Assembly (NCBI GenBank): GCA_023424015.1
Contig: JAFAEM010000009.1
Coordinates: 1-64,000 of the forward strand
Direction: 5' to 3'
DNA from: Bacteroidota bacterium
GTDB taxonomy: Bacteria > Bacteroidota > Bacteroidia > Chitinophagales > Chitinophagaceae
DNA length: 64,000 nt
Below are positions 25,149 through 34,555 of the stretch, one piece after another (the first letter of the stretch is position 1; every line of letters starts with the position of its first letter). Both the position numbers and the translations under genes were made by a program. A model generated the notes under the pieces. That model ran no database searches. It was given only the letters and a program-made list of their open reading frames with translations, and was not told where the DNA came from.

Positions 25149-26177
25149 ATGAAGTGGCTGCTGGCGATAGTGATGTTTGTGATATGTACTCCCGGGATAT
25201 CCCAGGAACAGGCCTCTCTTAAAAAAAGCCGCAATAAAAAATTTCATCAAAACATAAGTCCAGAGCTATTGGCGGTAGAATTAACAGGATCACTCAGCAC
25301 CGATGCTGAGAAGGTAAAAGCCATATTTTACTGGATCACCGACAATATCGCCTACAGAACCCAACCTAATATTACCCGCCGCAAAAGGGATCTTCCTTTA
25401 ATCGATGAAGCAAGCGACACAGCCGAATTAAAACCGCTCGATGAAAGGGTCGCGCTAACAGTACTCGAAGACAGGGTAGCTGTCTGTGATGGTTATGCAC
25501 GGCTGTTTAAAACATTGTGTAGCTATAGTGGTATTCAGGCTGAGGTTATACATGGTTATGCTCGCACCGAAGCAGGAAAACGTATCCAAAGATTCAGGCC
25601 CAATCATTCCTGGAACGCGGTGCTAATCGATAGTGTCTGGCATTTATTAGATGTGACCTGGGCGAGTGGTTACATTTCCTGGCGTGGAAATGAATTTGTC
25701 AGGCAGCTTGACATGCAATATTTTCTTTCGAAACCTGAACAATTTATCAGGGAACATTATCCAGACGATCTGCGATGGGCACTGATGGATGACCCTCCGT
25801 TAATGTCTGAATTCCGTCATTCCCCGTTTAAGCAAAAATCATTTTCAAAATACCAAATTACCACTTATTCGCCGCAGACAGGTGTCATTGAAGCAGGGCA
25901 GGGGGATACGGTCAGTATAACACTTGAAACTTCAGACGCGTATAAAGACAGCCGGGTCAGTAGTGATCCTTTTCTCGATACAACCATTTACAACACATCG
26001 ACAACCACCTTACTCGTACCATCAATATCGGGACGAACTATTCATTATACTTATGTAGCCAATTCGCTACTGGTACAATGGATTTATATTTTATACAATG
26101 ATGATATTATCCTTCGCTACAGGTTGAAGGTAAAAGCAACAGAATCCCCAGTGTTAGCAATTGGCACGTTAAACTGA
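25149..26177 (+). CDS. Secreted transglutaminase-like protein
   Basis: A short signal peptide (WLLAIVMFVICTPGISQ) precedes a transglutaminase-like domain. The candidate catalytic triad is the cysteine in VAVCDGYARLF, the histidine in NHSWNAVLI and the aspartate in WHLLDVTWASGY. Such domains act as cysteine proteases or transferases in the periplasm. The last 120 residues form a beta-rich region without a family name I recognise. Total length is 342 residues. It is convergent with the next gene with only a three-base gap. Confidence 0.85.
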   Translation: MKWLLAIVMFVICTPGISQEQASLKKSRNKKFHQNISPELLAVELTGSLSTDAEKVKAIFYWITDNIAYRTQPNITRRKRDLPLIDEASDTAELKPLDERVALTVLEDRVAVCDGYARLFKTLCSYSGIQAEVIHGYARTEAGKRIQRFRPNHSWNAVLIDSVWHLLDVTWASGYISWRGNEFVRQLDMQYFLSKPEQFIREHYPDDLRWALMDDPPLMSEFRHSPFKQKSFSKYQITTYSPQTGVIEAGQGDTVSITLETSDAYKDSRVSSDPFLDTTIYNTSTTTLLVPSISGRTIHYTYVANSLLVQWIYILYNDDIILRYRLKVKATESPVLAIGTLN

Positions 26178-26180
26178 ACA

Positions 26181-26699
26181 TTACATTTTTCTTTTGTAGT
26201 GAAACCTGATCGTGTCTTTTTTACCATTGTCTCCGGGTCCTATGATGAAGGCCTCCAGCGTATTCGCATCCACAAGCCGGTAGTTAACATCCGTTGGAAA
26301 GTCATGTGCGGGGTTACTGAATCGTACATGGGTGTCGGATATTGCGGATTCAATAAACTTTATCGACCTGTCATCATTCTGCCCCTGAACAGTATTCTCA
26401 AAAACCCATCTGCCCTGTTCGTTATAAATATCAGCCTGTTCGTTCCAACTGGTGTCGCTTCCGTTAACACTAAACACTACAGCACGGTAGCGGCCAACGC
26501 TTTCATGGGTCCATCGCTCAAAACTCTTTCCGTTACTGTGTTGCCAGGTGCCGGTTAACCCTTCAAAAAGCGTTTGCTCAGCCGCACCGGTAGAAGCACT
26601 TTCTGAAGTGGTATTTTTCTCAGTGTCACAGCTACCTGTTAGGGAAGTTGCCAGTACTACGACAATAGTAAACCGGCACCAGGCAATTACAGTATTCAT
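26181..26699 (-). CDS. Lipoprotein, DUF6265-like
   Basis: The 172-residue protein has a lipoprotein signal ending LTGSC (cysteine at about 24), a Ser/Glu-rich tether and a beta-barrel-like mature domain (LTGTWQHSNGKSFERW, then NPAHDFPTDVNYR). The pattern matches small Bacteroidota proteins of the DUF6265 kind, with a fold like lipocalin or heme-binding barrels. No activity is known. It follows the M28 peptidase on the same strand by about 11 bases, so the peptidase and lipoprotein are likely co-transcribed. Confidence 0.6.
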   Translation of the reverse strand: MNTVIAWCRFTIVVVLATSLTGSCDTEKNTTSESASTGAAEQTLFEGLTGTWQHSNGKSFERWTHESVGRYRAVVFSVNGSDTSWNEQADIYNEQGRWVFENTVQGQNDDRSIKFIESAISDTHVRFSNPAHDFPTDVNYRLVDANTLEAFIIGPGDNGKKDTIRFHYKRKM

Positions 26700-26709
26700 A
26701 AAATTTTAT

Positions 26710-28260
26710 TTAATCCATTCCGCCTTTTCTGGTGGGTGTTCTTTGCTCAGGCCATTTACTACCAAATCGGCTTCCTGAAGGCAATTTTGATTTTTCACGC
26801 GACGCTTTTTCATTGTCCTCGCAGGCCATGTACACAAGGATCGCCGTCAGGATCGCATTGCTGCGAACATCGTCAAACACAATTTTATCGTAAGTATCGA
26901 GATTCGTATGCCATGTATAGGAACCGTAAGCCCAACTATTTGAACTCAGGGAAAATGCAGGTACACCCGCAGCGACAAACGAGGCGTAGTCGGAACCACC
27001 GCCCCCGGGTGTGCCCGGAAACCTTGTCTCAATCTCACTCCTGATCTCAGCGGGTACTTTGGCAAGCCAGCGGCCGAGATAATCATAGGAATGAAGAAAT
27101 CCCTGACCGGAAAGATTCACTACGCGACCGGTACCATTGTCCTGGTTGAATAAAGCCTGGATATTGCTTACAATCTCAGGATGATCTTCCACAAATGCCC
27201 TGGATCCATTCAAACCCTGTTCCTCGCTTCCCCAGTGTCCCACCAGGATAGTTCTTTTCGGATTGGGATAAACTTTCTTAAGGATGCGCATTGCTTCCAT
27301 CATCACCAGCGTACCGGTACCATTGTCCGTTGCCCCGGTACCACCATCCCATGAATCGAAGTGGGCGGACAGCATAACATATTCATCAGGTTTCTCGGTT
27401 CCCTTTATTTCTGCCATCGTATTAAAAGTAGGTACCACTCCTAACTCTTTTGAATCCGCGCGCAACGCGATCTTTGGTTTTGCGCCTGTTTCAGTAAGCC
27501 TGTATAAAAGGCCATAGTCTTCCAGCGACAGATCCACGGTAGGAACTTTCAGTGTGCTGGCCCCAAAAATCTTATTGGCGCCAAATCCGGCCGACCAGTT
27601 CGAAGCGATAAGACCCAACGCGCCGGCATTTTCCAGCGCCCTCGCCAGCTCTTTACTACTCAGTCCTGTTTTACTCAATCTCTTTCTCCATTCGGCTGTT
27701 TTCTCTTCCTTTTCTTTTTTCATTTTCTCAACCGATTCTTTTCTGCCAAATTCCTCCCAATTGTAAACAGGTCTGCCAGTAGGTTGTAACATCGAAATCA
27801 AAACGAATTTCCCTTTCACCGCGGGCAGCCATTTTTGAAATTCCGCCGAGTCTTCTACATCAGCCAGTATGATCGTTTCAGCAGTGAGTGTTTTTCCTTT
27901 AGTGCCCGGGCTCCACGCAAGCTGCATGCCCTGCAGACTCTTAACTCGTGGATGAACCATATCAATATGTGTTATGCCTCTTTCCCAGCCGCGCCATTCC
28001 CCCCATTTTTCATTACGGGCAGTAATGCCCCAGCTATTGTACTTGGCAACAGCCCAGTCATGCGCCTGCATCATCAGGGGTGTACCCACCAGTCTTGGTC
28101 CGATGCCATCCATTAACTCTTGTCCCAGCTTTTCGAGTTGTGAATTCTCAGTTGCTTCCTTTACAATGGCCACCACAACTGCGGAATCCTTTTGCTGGGC
28201 ATATGCGATAGAGCCAACCCATAATAAAGTAATAACAAAAAAGCATTTCAATTTCTTCAT
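26710..28260 (-). CDS. Secreted M28 family zinc aminopeptidase
   Basis: The 516-residue protein has a signal peptide (FFVITLLWVGSIAYAQ), a PA-type inserted domain in the first half (about residues 130-280) and an M28 catalytic domain. Metal-binding and catalytic motifs are AHFDSWDGGTGATDNGTG, HWGSEEQGLNGS (the EE pair), GGGGSDYASF and the final WHTNLDTYDKI histidine. It should remove N-terminal residues from peptides outside the cytoplasm. It is probably in an operon with the following DUF6265-like lipoprotein. Confidence 0.9.
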   Translation of the reverse strand: MKKLKCFFVITLLWVGSIAYAQQKDSAVVVAIVKEATENSQLEKLGQELMDGIGPRLVGTPLMMQAHDWAVAKYNSWGITARNEKWGEWRGWERGITHIDMVHPRVKSLQGMQLAWSPGTKGKTLTAETIILADVEDSAEFQKWLPAVKGKFVLISMLQPTGRPVYNWEEFGRKESVEKMKKEKEEKTAEWRKRLSKTGLSSKELARALENAGALGLIASNWSAGFGANKIFGASTLKVPTVDLSLEDYGLLYRLTETGAKPKIALRADSKELGVVPTFNTMAEIKGTEKPDEYVMLSAHFDSWDGGTGATDNGTGTLVMMEAMRILKKVYPNPKRTILVGHWGSEEQGLNGSRAFVEDHPEIVSNIQALFNQDNGTGRVVNLSGQGFLHSYDYLGRWLAKVPAEIRSEIETRFPGTPGGGGSDYASFVAAGVPAFSLSSNSWAYGSYTWHTNLDTYDKIVFDDVRSNAILTAILVYMACEDNEKASREKSKLPSGSRFGSKWPEQRTPTRKGGMD

Positions 28261-28365
28261 GTGAACGATAATTTAATTGGTATAAAGATTAATAGCCGAA
28301 ATTATCGAATGCAGCTTAAATAGCGAAGTATAAAAAAGGAGTATTACTGAGACAAGGCTTAGTAA

Positions 28366-29427
28366 TCAAACCGGTAGCCTGGCCTTATCGAAGTCTAATT
28401 CCACATCACCGCCAACAGGATATCCTGTGCAGGTAAGAACCCGTCCGGAGCGGGCATCATCATCGGTTAGCACTTCATTCAACTTCATCCAAACCCTACC
28501 ATGAGTACACACTGCCATACAGGCACCACATCGCCCCACTTCACAACTATATGGAAGTTCGATCCCCTGCTTTTTAGCGGCTTTGAGAATTGTATCGGGA
28601 TAGGTAGTCTGGAATTTATAGTTTTTACCATCCAGCGTAAGATTTATTTCCCTGGTGCTCGTATCAGGTGGAATCAGATCAAACTGGGGCTCCATTAATA
28701 CAAACTCTTCCTTTCTGATCTGTGAGAGATGCGCACCTGCAGAAAGCAGGGTAATCGTTATAACACGCATGTACTTGAATGGTCCGCAGAGATAAAAAAG
28801 ACAACGGGCCATAGGAGCTTTCCTGTACTTCTTCAACAATTCACCCAATAACCAGTTGCCTAGCCTCGCCTTTGTGTAGTCCGGAGCATTACTAAACAAC
28901 CATTCTATTTCAAGTTGCCCAGGATAGGCAGCCTGCAGTTCCCGTAGTCCTTTGTAAAAGATCGTTTCTTCAACCGAGTGATTGCTGTAAATAAGTGTGA
29001 CACGAATAGCAGGGAAACGTTTTAGTACAGTTTTCAAAAGGCTGTATACCGGCGCTATGCCGCTACCGGCCGCCAGCAGGAAGAACTGCTGGTACTGGCT
29101 CATATTCGATGGCAACGTAAATAAACCATTGGCACCGATCGTTGTGAGTTGATCGCCCACTTGCGCATGATCAACCGTTTGCCGCGAAAAATTGCCGTTG
29201 GGAATTCGCTTTATAGTTATACTTAGGGGCTCATCGAATTCAGGCGAGGAACTTATGGAATAATTCCTTCGCTCTTCTCCAGTCCTGGTCTGGAAAATAA
29301 AAGTGAGAAACTGGCCGGGTCTATAACTGATATCAGTTCCATCAACCGTTTCCAGGACAAATGTCTTTGCATTATTTGTCTCAGTAATGATCTGCTTTAT
29401 TCGTACCTGCTTTCTTTGGGTTGCCAT
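28366..29427 (-). CDS. Ferredoxin reductase with 2Fe-2S domain (PaaE/Hmp-like)
   Basis: With the start at 29427 the protein is 353 residues. Order: FAD-binding domain with RNYSISSSP, NAD(P)-binding domain with LLAAGSGIAPVYSLLK, then a plant-type 2Fe-2S ferredoxin with CEVGRCGACMAVC and a later cysteine in VLTCTGYP. This is the layout of oxygenase reductases such as PaaE. It passes electrons from NAD(P)H to an unknown partner oxygenase. An earlier ATG at 29580 would add 51 residues that run into the divergent gene, so it was not chosen. No oxygenase is adjacent. Confidence 0.88.
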   Translation of the reverse strand: MATQRKQVRIKQIITETNNAKTFVLETVDGTDISYRPGQFLTFIFQTRTGEERRNYSISSSPEFDEPLSITIKRIPNGNFSRQTVDHAQVGDQLTTIGANGLFTLPSNMSQYQQFFLLAAGSGIAPVYSLLKTVLKRFPAIRVTLIYSNHSVEETIFYKGLRELQAAYPGQLEIEWLFSNAPDYTKARLGNWLLGELLKKYRKAPMARCLFYLCGPFKYMRVITITLLSAGAHLSQIRKEEFVLMEPQFDLIPPDTSTREINLTLDGKNYKFQTTYPDTILKAAKKQGIELPYSCEVGRCGACMAVCTHGRVWMKLNEVLTDDDARSGRVLTCTGYPVGGDVELDFDKARLPV

Positions 29428-29499
29428 CTGGTCAATATACTGGCTGCAAAGTAAGCAATTGAACATTTGGAATAAACTCTCTATATTAGATACCTGTTT

Positions 29500-31449
29500 A
29501 TGAATGTAGCGGTACTGCTTTGCAGGTTTTTTCTTATTTGTTTTGTATTGCTTTGGTCCGCAGGCGGTGGCCATGCCCAACTCTGCCAGGGCAGCCTTGG
29601 CGATCCGATCGTCAATATCACCTTTGGAAGTGGTAATAATCCTGGTGCCCAGTTAAAAGCAGCGACTACTTCATACCAGTATGTGGCGACCGACTGCCCC
29701 AATGATGGATTTTATACTGTGAGAACCAATACTGCCAACTGCTTTGGCAATAGCTGGCATACCGTCAATTCCGACCATACAGGCGATCCCGGTGGTTATT
29801 TTATGCTGGTCAATGCATCCTTTCAGCCAAGCGCATTTTACCTTGACACAGTAAAAGGACTTTGTGCCGGCACTACATACGAATTTGCGGCCTGGGTGAT
29901 GAATGTGCTAAAGCAAACATCTTGTACACCCGATCCTACACAGCCCAACCTCACTTTTACAATTGAATCAACTGACGGAAACGTACTTCAGTCCTATAAT
30001 ACAAATACCATTGGAAGCACTGCAAGCCCTCAATGGCGACAGTTTGGTTTTTATTTTACAACACCAGCCAACGCAACCGACATTGTACTCAGGATCTTTA
30101 ATAATGCACCGGGTGGATGTGGCAATGATCTGGCACTGGATGATATTACCTTCAGACCATGCGGTCCCCAATTAAAATCGGTCTTTGTTGGAAGCCAATC
30201 TGAAACCATGACGATCTGTGAAGGGGAGACCAGGTCTTTTGGCTTCGAATGTTCTGTTTCTACTGGATTTAATAATCCTTCCTTCATTTGGCAATACAGT
30301 GCCGACGCTATCACATGGTCAGATATACCAGGAGCTACCTCCACTTTATTGGTAAGAGATTTTAATGCAGCTACCCCTCCTGGTAATTATTACTATCGCT
30401 TGTCTGCTGCTGAGTCGGGCAACATGGGCTCAGCGCAGTGCAGAATTGCTTCCAATCAGCTGTTGGTAAAAGTGGGAGCCAACCCGGTCATCACCCTCAG
30501 TAGTAACAGCGCATTGTGCCAGAACCAGGATTTATTGCTCACTGCTTCAGGCGGATCGACGTATGAATGGAGCGGCACCAACAACTTTTCTGCATCCACA
30601 CAAGAAATAAGAATTCCCAATGCGCAACCGTCGGATGCGGGGAAGTATTATGTTATGGTGACCAGTCTTGATGGTTGCACCAGTCTTGATTCTATTTCCA
30701 TCATAGTAAACCCTACACCAACTGCGAATATTCTTTTCGCCGATTCATCCATTTGCGAGGGAGAAAGTATTCAACTGATCAGTAACGGCGGAACTTCCTA
30801 TCAATGGACACCTGCTGACGGTCTATCTTCGACGAATATCAGTTCACCCATAGCCAGCCCTGTCTCAACAACTACCTACAATGTAGTTGCCAGCAACAGT
30901 TTTGGATGTTCAGACACTTCAAATATTTTAATCAGGGTCCTGGAAGCACCTCGGGCAAATGCGGGGCCTGATCTTTGGATCATTGAAGGCACAACCGTTC
31001 AGCTACAGGCCACTGCGACGGGGTATGATTTGAGTTATAGCTGGTCACCTGACATCTATATTAGCAATGTCTCGGAACTCCAACCTTTTATCACTCCCCT
31101 TCGAGATACAATCTATGAACTGACTGTATCGTCCAACGCGGGTTGTGGCACTGATATTGATTCAATGAATGTCTTTGTGTATAAGGATGTTTTTGTTCCC
31201 ACCGCTTTCTCACCGAACAATGATGGCCTCAACGATACCTGGCATATTCCCGTGTTAGTGGCGTATCCTGAATTTGAACTGAGTGTATTTAACCGCCAGG
31301 GACGAAATATATTCCAGGCAAAGGGAGTAAACAAACCCTGGGATGGGACTTACAGGGGAGAACCCCAGCCCGCAGGCATTTATGTGTATATGCTCAACCT
31401 TAAAGACGGTAGTCCGACAAGGAAGGGGACATTGATGTTGTTAAGATAA
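29500..31449 (+). CDS. Secreted Ig-like protein with T9SS type B sorting domain
   Basis: A signal peptide (CRFFLICFVLLWSAGGGHAQ) is followed by a 200-residue jelly-roll-like module with paired cysteines, at least two Ig/PKD-like domains, and a C-terminal domain starting VPTAFSPNNDGLNDTW and ending GTLMLLR. That ending is the gliding-motility-associated CHU_C domain, which directs export by the type IX secretion system and surface attachment. The N-terminal module may bind carbohydrate, which is an inference from fold-like pattern. It supports a Bacteroidota host. It is a single gene, 649 residues. Confidence 0.9.
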   Translation: MNVAVLLCRFFLICFVLLWSAGGGHAQLCQGSLGDPIVNITFGSGNNPGAQLKAATTSYQYVATDCPNDGFYTVRTNTANCFGNSWHTVNSDHTGDPGGYFMLVNASFQPSAFYLDTVKGLCAGTTYEFAAWVMNVLKQTSCTPDPTQPNLTFTIESTDGNVLQSYNTNTIGSTASPQWRQFGFYFTTPANATDIVLRIFNNAPGGCGNDLALDDITFRPCGPQLKSVFVGSQSETMTICEGETRSFGFECSVSTGFNNPSFIWQYSADAITWSDIPGATSTLLVRDFNAATPPGNYYYRLSAAESGNMGSAQCRIASNQLLVKVGANPVITLSSNSALCQNQDLLLTASGGSTYEWSGTNNFSASTQEIRIPNAQPSDAGKYYVMVTSLDGCTSLDSISIIVNPTPTANILFADSSICEGESIQLISNGGTSYQWTPADGLSSTNISSPIASPVSTTTYNVVASNSFGCSDTSNILIRVLEAPRANAGPDLWIIEGTTVQLQATATGYDLSYSWSPDIYISNVSELQPFITPLRDTIYELTVSSNAGCGTDIDSMNVFVYKDVFVPTAFSPNNDGLNDTWHIPVLVAYPEFELSVFNRQGRNIFQAKGVNKPWDGTYRGEPQPAGIYVYMLNLKDGSPTRKGTLMLLR

Positions 31450-31465
31450 ACTTTTCGCAGCAAAA

Positions 31466-31708
31466 TTAGTTCTGATCAACCCTGCGTCCAATCAGATAAC
31501 CGGCAATCCCGCCTGCAATAACACCAACGCTGATCCACAATATGGATCCCTCTGTTGAAAAAAAACTGATAGCGAGCCCAACAATGGCACCGGTGACAGC
31601 AAAAACATTGGCGGCCTTACTTTTTGGAGTCGACCAGGTAGTTTCCTCCTTTTGCTTAAAATTCCGAAGATGTTCCTTGTGCTTCTTGCGATGATGTGAT
31701 CTAGCCAT
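31466..31708 (-). CDS. Small membrane protein with glycine-zipper helices
   Basis: The 80-residue product has a basic N-terminal third (ARSHHRKKHKEHLRNFKQ) and two hydrophobic helices (AVTGAIVGLAISFF and IWISVGVIAGGIAGYLIG) with GxxxG-like spacing. Such glycine-zipper pairs occur in small membrane or lipid-associated proteins. I do not recognise a family. It ends 16 bases from the convergent secreted protein gene. The basic stretch could bind nucleic acid or membrane phosphate groups. Confidence 0.6.
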   Translation of the reverse strand: MARSHHRKKHKEHLRNFKQKEETTWSTPKSKAANVFAVTGAIVGLAISFFSTEGSILWISVGVIAGGIAGYLIGRRVDQN

Positions 31709-31831
31709 TTTTTTATTTTGAAGTTAGCCAAAAGTCTAAAATAGCTAAAGTCTTCTTTATCTACTATGACCAGCATCAGCGAATCGGGTTGAAAAATTGG
31801 CTATATTGCTGAGTTTGCCCCATTGATCTTC

Positions 31832-33754
31832 TCAGGTCATATTCATTCTTTTCTTCAGATCCGCATACCGCGGGTCTGATTTAATTGCCCTGTAGGGTGG
31901 ATACTCAACAAAATAACTCACGGGTCCCATTCGCTTGTCGATACATCTATTGAGATATTCAAAAGTTTTATCGTGATTGCCCAGGCCAAGCCACACGGCG
32001 GCGATATCAGCGTCCATCACAATACCAGGCTCTTCGCGTTCACGCTGTTCCATTTTACGGATTACTTCAAGGGCCCTGTCTGTCATACCCAGCCTGGCAT
32101 ACGCAAAGCCCGCGCCCATCCATCCCTTCAGCGGGTGGTTGGTAAGGCGCTGCATTTCCTCGAAGTATCGCAGAGCCGTTTCCCAATCACCCTGCATGCC
32201 AAAAGCCCATCCCTTCATCTCAATAGCGATTCGCATTCGTGGATCAAGTTCAAGTAATTTATCTGCCTGCTTTTTAGCATCATCGTACCGCTCTGAAAAA
32301 ATATACATATTACCCAGCGACTGGCAAATGACAGGAGACAACGGGTCTAACATTTCAGCAGTCTCGAGAGCCTCAACAGCTTTTTCTTTCTGATCCATTA
32401 CGATATAATAAAAACCCAGCATGTCATATGCATCAATTGCGCCAGGATTCAGGTCCAGGGCTTTTTGGAGGGAATTGTAAGCACGTTCCCAATCCCAGTC
32501 GAAGAACAGGTAAGCACTGGCCTTGGCGATATGGCTTTCAGCGATACTGCTATCGATCTGGAGCGCTTTGTCGGAGTACCGGTGTACGATTTCAAAAGCG
32601 TTGACCGGCAGGATTTGACCAGATGATCCCAGGTAGCTATAGGCCGCAGCCGTCATGGCATAAGCCTGTGCATAATTAGGGTCGATCGATATGGCCTGTT
32701 CAAAGCACTCAATAGCTTTGCGACTATCAGCAGGTGTGAGCTTATTCCAGAAATGTAACCCCTTAAGAAAATAAGTATATGCAGTAATATTTGTTGTATG
32801 TGTTTTTGCGCGATGATCTCTTTTTTGTTTGGGTGAAATATCCTCTTTTAGCTTATTGGCGATGATCGCGCTGATCTCATCCTGTACTACAAAAATATCA
32901 GTCAGGTCACGATCATAATTCTCACTCCAGATATGGTAACCATCACTCGCATTGATGAGCTGGGCAGTGATACGCACCCGGTTGCCCGATTTGCGAACAC
33001 TACCTTCCAGCACCTTATCTACATTGAGCTGGATGGCGATATCGCGAATATCATGATTCCTGTTTTTGAACGCGAAGGCCGAAGTTCTCGATGTTACCTG
33101 CAGGCCATCTACCCGCGTGAGGGCATTTAACAATTCCTCTGTAATGCCATCACTGAAGTATTCATTATCCGCATCGGAGCTCATATTTACAAAAGGCAGG
33201 ACGGCCAGGCGGTTATTGGTCTGCCTCAACTTCCCTTTCAGTGATTCCCGTGTCGGTACATTGATGCCCGGGTTGGTGATGCAGTACACACGAACGGGAT
33301 GCTTGATGTTTTTCAATTCAAAATATCCCAGTTCACGTGTTGTGAAAACCGGCTGGTTTTTTATTTCGTCATAAACCTTGTCGGATATGAAAATGCTTCC
33401 CGCCACTGCCATAGATTCTATACGCGAAGCCAGGTTGACGCCATCCCCATAAACCGCATCATCTTCAATTATAATGTCGCCGGTATGAATGCCCATGCGA
33501 ATGCCAACTTTAGGCTCATCATTCAGCTGGTGCTGAATTTCGATAGCACATGCTACGCTATCGATGGCGCTATTAAAAATACTTAGTGATCCATCTCCAT
33601 AATACTGTAATATTTTACCATTATACCTGCCAATCGTCGATTCCAACACCTCCTTCAGACGACGGCGCTTGGTACGTGCCAGGTGCTCGTCTTCCTGCAT
33701 AAGGGCAGTATAACCCGTCATGTCAGCAAATAATATTGCAGCGAGTTGTCGCAT
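31832..33754 (-). CDS. Class III nucleotide cyclase with TolB-like and TPR domains
   Basis: The 640-residue protein opens with a class III cyclase domain (LFADMTGYTALMQ, YYGDGSLSIF, YGDGVNLASRIE). Metal aspartates D11 and D54 and transition-state N107 and R111 are present. The positions that usually read adenine (Lys and Asp/Thr) look like Q50 and A100, so the substrate is uncertain. Then comes a TolB-like domain (LAVLPFVNMSSDADNEYFSDGITEEL, to about residue 310) and at least five TPR units to the end. It has no membrane helix. It may make cAMP or another cyclic nucleotide in response to a protein partner. Confidence 0.85.
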   Translation of the reverse strand: MRQLAAILFADMTGYTALMQEDEHLARTKRRRLKEVLESTIGRYNGKILQYYGDGSLSIFNSAIDSVACAIEIQHQLNDEPKVGIRMGIHTGDIIIEDDAVYGDGVNLASRIESMAVAGSIFISDKVYDEIKNQPVFTTRELGYFELKNIKHPVRVYCITNPGINVPTRESLKGKLRQTNNRLAVLPFVNMSSDADNEYFSDGITEELLNALTRVDGLQVTSRTSAFAFKNRNHDIRDIAIQLNVDKVLEGSVRKSGNRVRITAQLINASDGYHIWSENYDRDLTDIFVVQDEISAIIANKLKEDISPKQKRDHRAKTHTTNITAYTYFLKGLHFWNKLTPADSRKAIECFEQAISIDPNYAQAYAMTAAAYSYLGSSGQILPVNAFEIVHRYSDKALQIDSSIAESHIAKASAYLFFDWDWERAYNSLQKALDLNPGAIDAYDMLGFYYIVMDQKEKAVEALETAEMLDPLSPVICQSLGNMYIFSERYDDAKKQADKLLELDPRMRIAIEMKGWAFGMQGDWETALRYFEEMQRLTNHPLKGWMGAGFAYARLGMTDRALEVIRKMEQREREEPGIVMDADIAAVWLGLGNHDKTFEYLNRCIDKRMGPVSYFVEYPPYRAIKSDPRYADLKKRMNMT

Positions 33755-33892
33755 AAACAGGCTGCAATTTACTGAAAGGCGCAGGAGTTAGCTTCAACAA
33801 TATGGTTTAACCGATAAGCGGACAGTTTTAAACGGTGAACGGAATCCACCACAGTGGAAACCGTTACCGTTGAGTGGTTGTTTTTCGGGAAA

Positions 33893-34366
33893 TTAGGGTG
33901 CAATAAGGGTTCTGAACCGCTCAATATTTTGAAGGCTTTCGAAACGTATGGGTATTTCCCGTATGATGCCGGCCTTTTTAACACGTGCCACACCTTCGAT
34001 GCGTACCAGGGCTTCTTTCTTTTTGAAAATCTCCCGCTGGTTCTTTATCGCACCGATCATATCCAGTCTCAAAATGGCGGGTATGATAAACTCCGATCTT
34101 TTGGAAACCTGCACTTTCTTATCCAGACCGAAACGGCCCAGGTAGGCATTGTCAATATAGACGTCTCCACGCGCCTCTGTTACCTGTACGCCAAAATTGT
34201 TGGGATTATAGTAAATCAGATCTACCCCGGCTGTCGACTGCAGCAGGCCCAGCTCTATTAATCTCACTTCCCGGATATCGCGGTATTCGGGCTCTTTGAC
34301 ATTGGCTGTACCGCAGGAACTAAGCACGACCAGGCTGATCGTTATGGTAGGTATCCATGCTTTCAT
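33893..34366 (-). CDS. LEA14-like lipoprotein
   Basis: The 157-residue protein has a lipoprotein signal ending LSSC (cysteine at about 18). The mature domain has the pattern LLQSTAGVDLIYYNPNNFGVQVTEARGDVYIDNAYLG of LEA type-2 (WHy) domains, beta sandwiches found in desiccation-related proteins and periplasmic lipoproteins. Its function in bacteria is unknown. It is a single gene, 138 bases upstream of the cyclase start. Confidence 0.75.
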   Translation of the reverse strand: MKAWIPTITISLVVLSSCGTANVKEPEYRDIREVRLIELGLLQSTAGVDLIYYNPNNFGVQVTEARGDVYIDNAYLGRFGLDKKVQVSKRSEFIIPAILRLDMIGAIKNQREIFKKKEALVRIEGVARVKKAGIIREIPIRFESLQNIERFRTLIAP

Positions 34367-34555
34367 AATCTATTGTTTTTGGGGTTATTTTAGATTGACC
34401 TCTCGCTAATAATATAGATTAATTCAACGATGTTAAATTCTTCCCAAGCTCGTGTTAGTAAACAATGAGATTTACCTTAGAAATGATCGGGAATTGGATT
34501 GCCCGCCACCTGTACAAATTTTCTTAGTTTAGTGATCCAATTAAAATTTTGCTGT

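Noticed and set aside
29428..29580. Longer N-terminus for the ferredoxin reductase
   Set aside because: The added 51 residues overlap the signal-peptide region of the divergent secreted protein and contain no FAD-domain residues.
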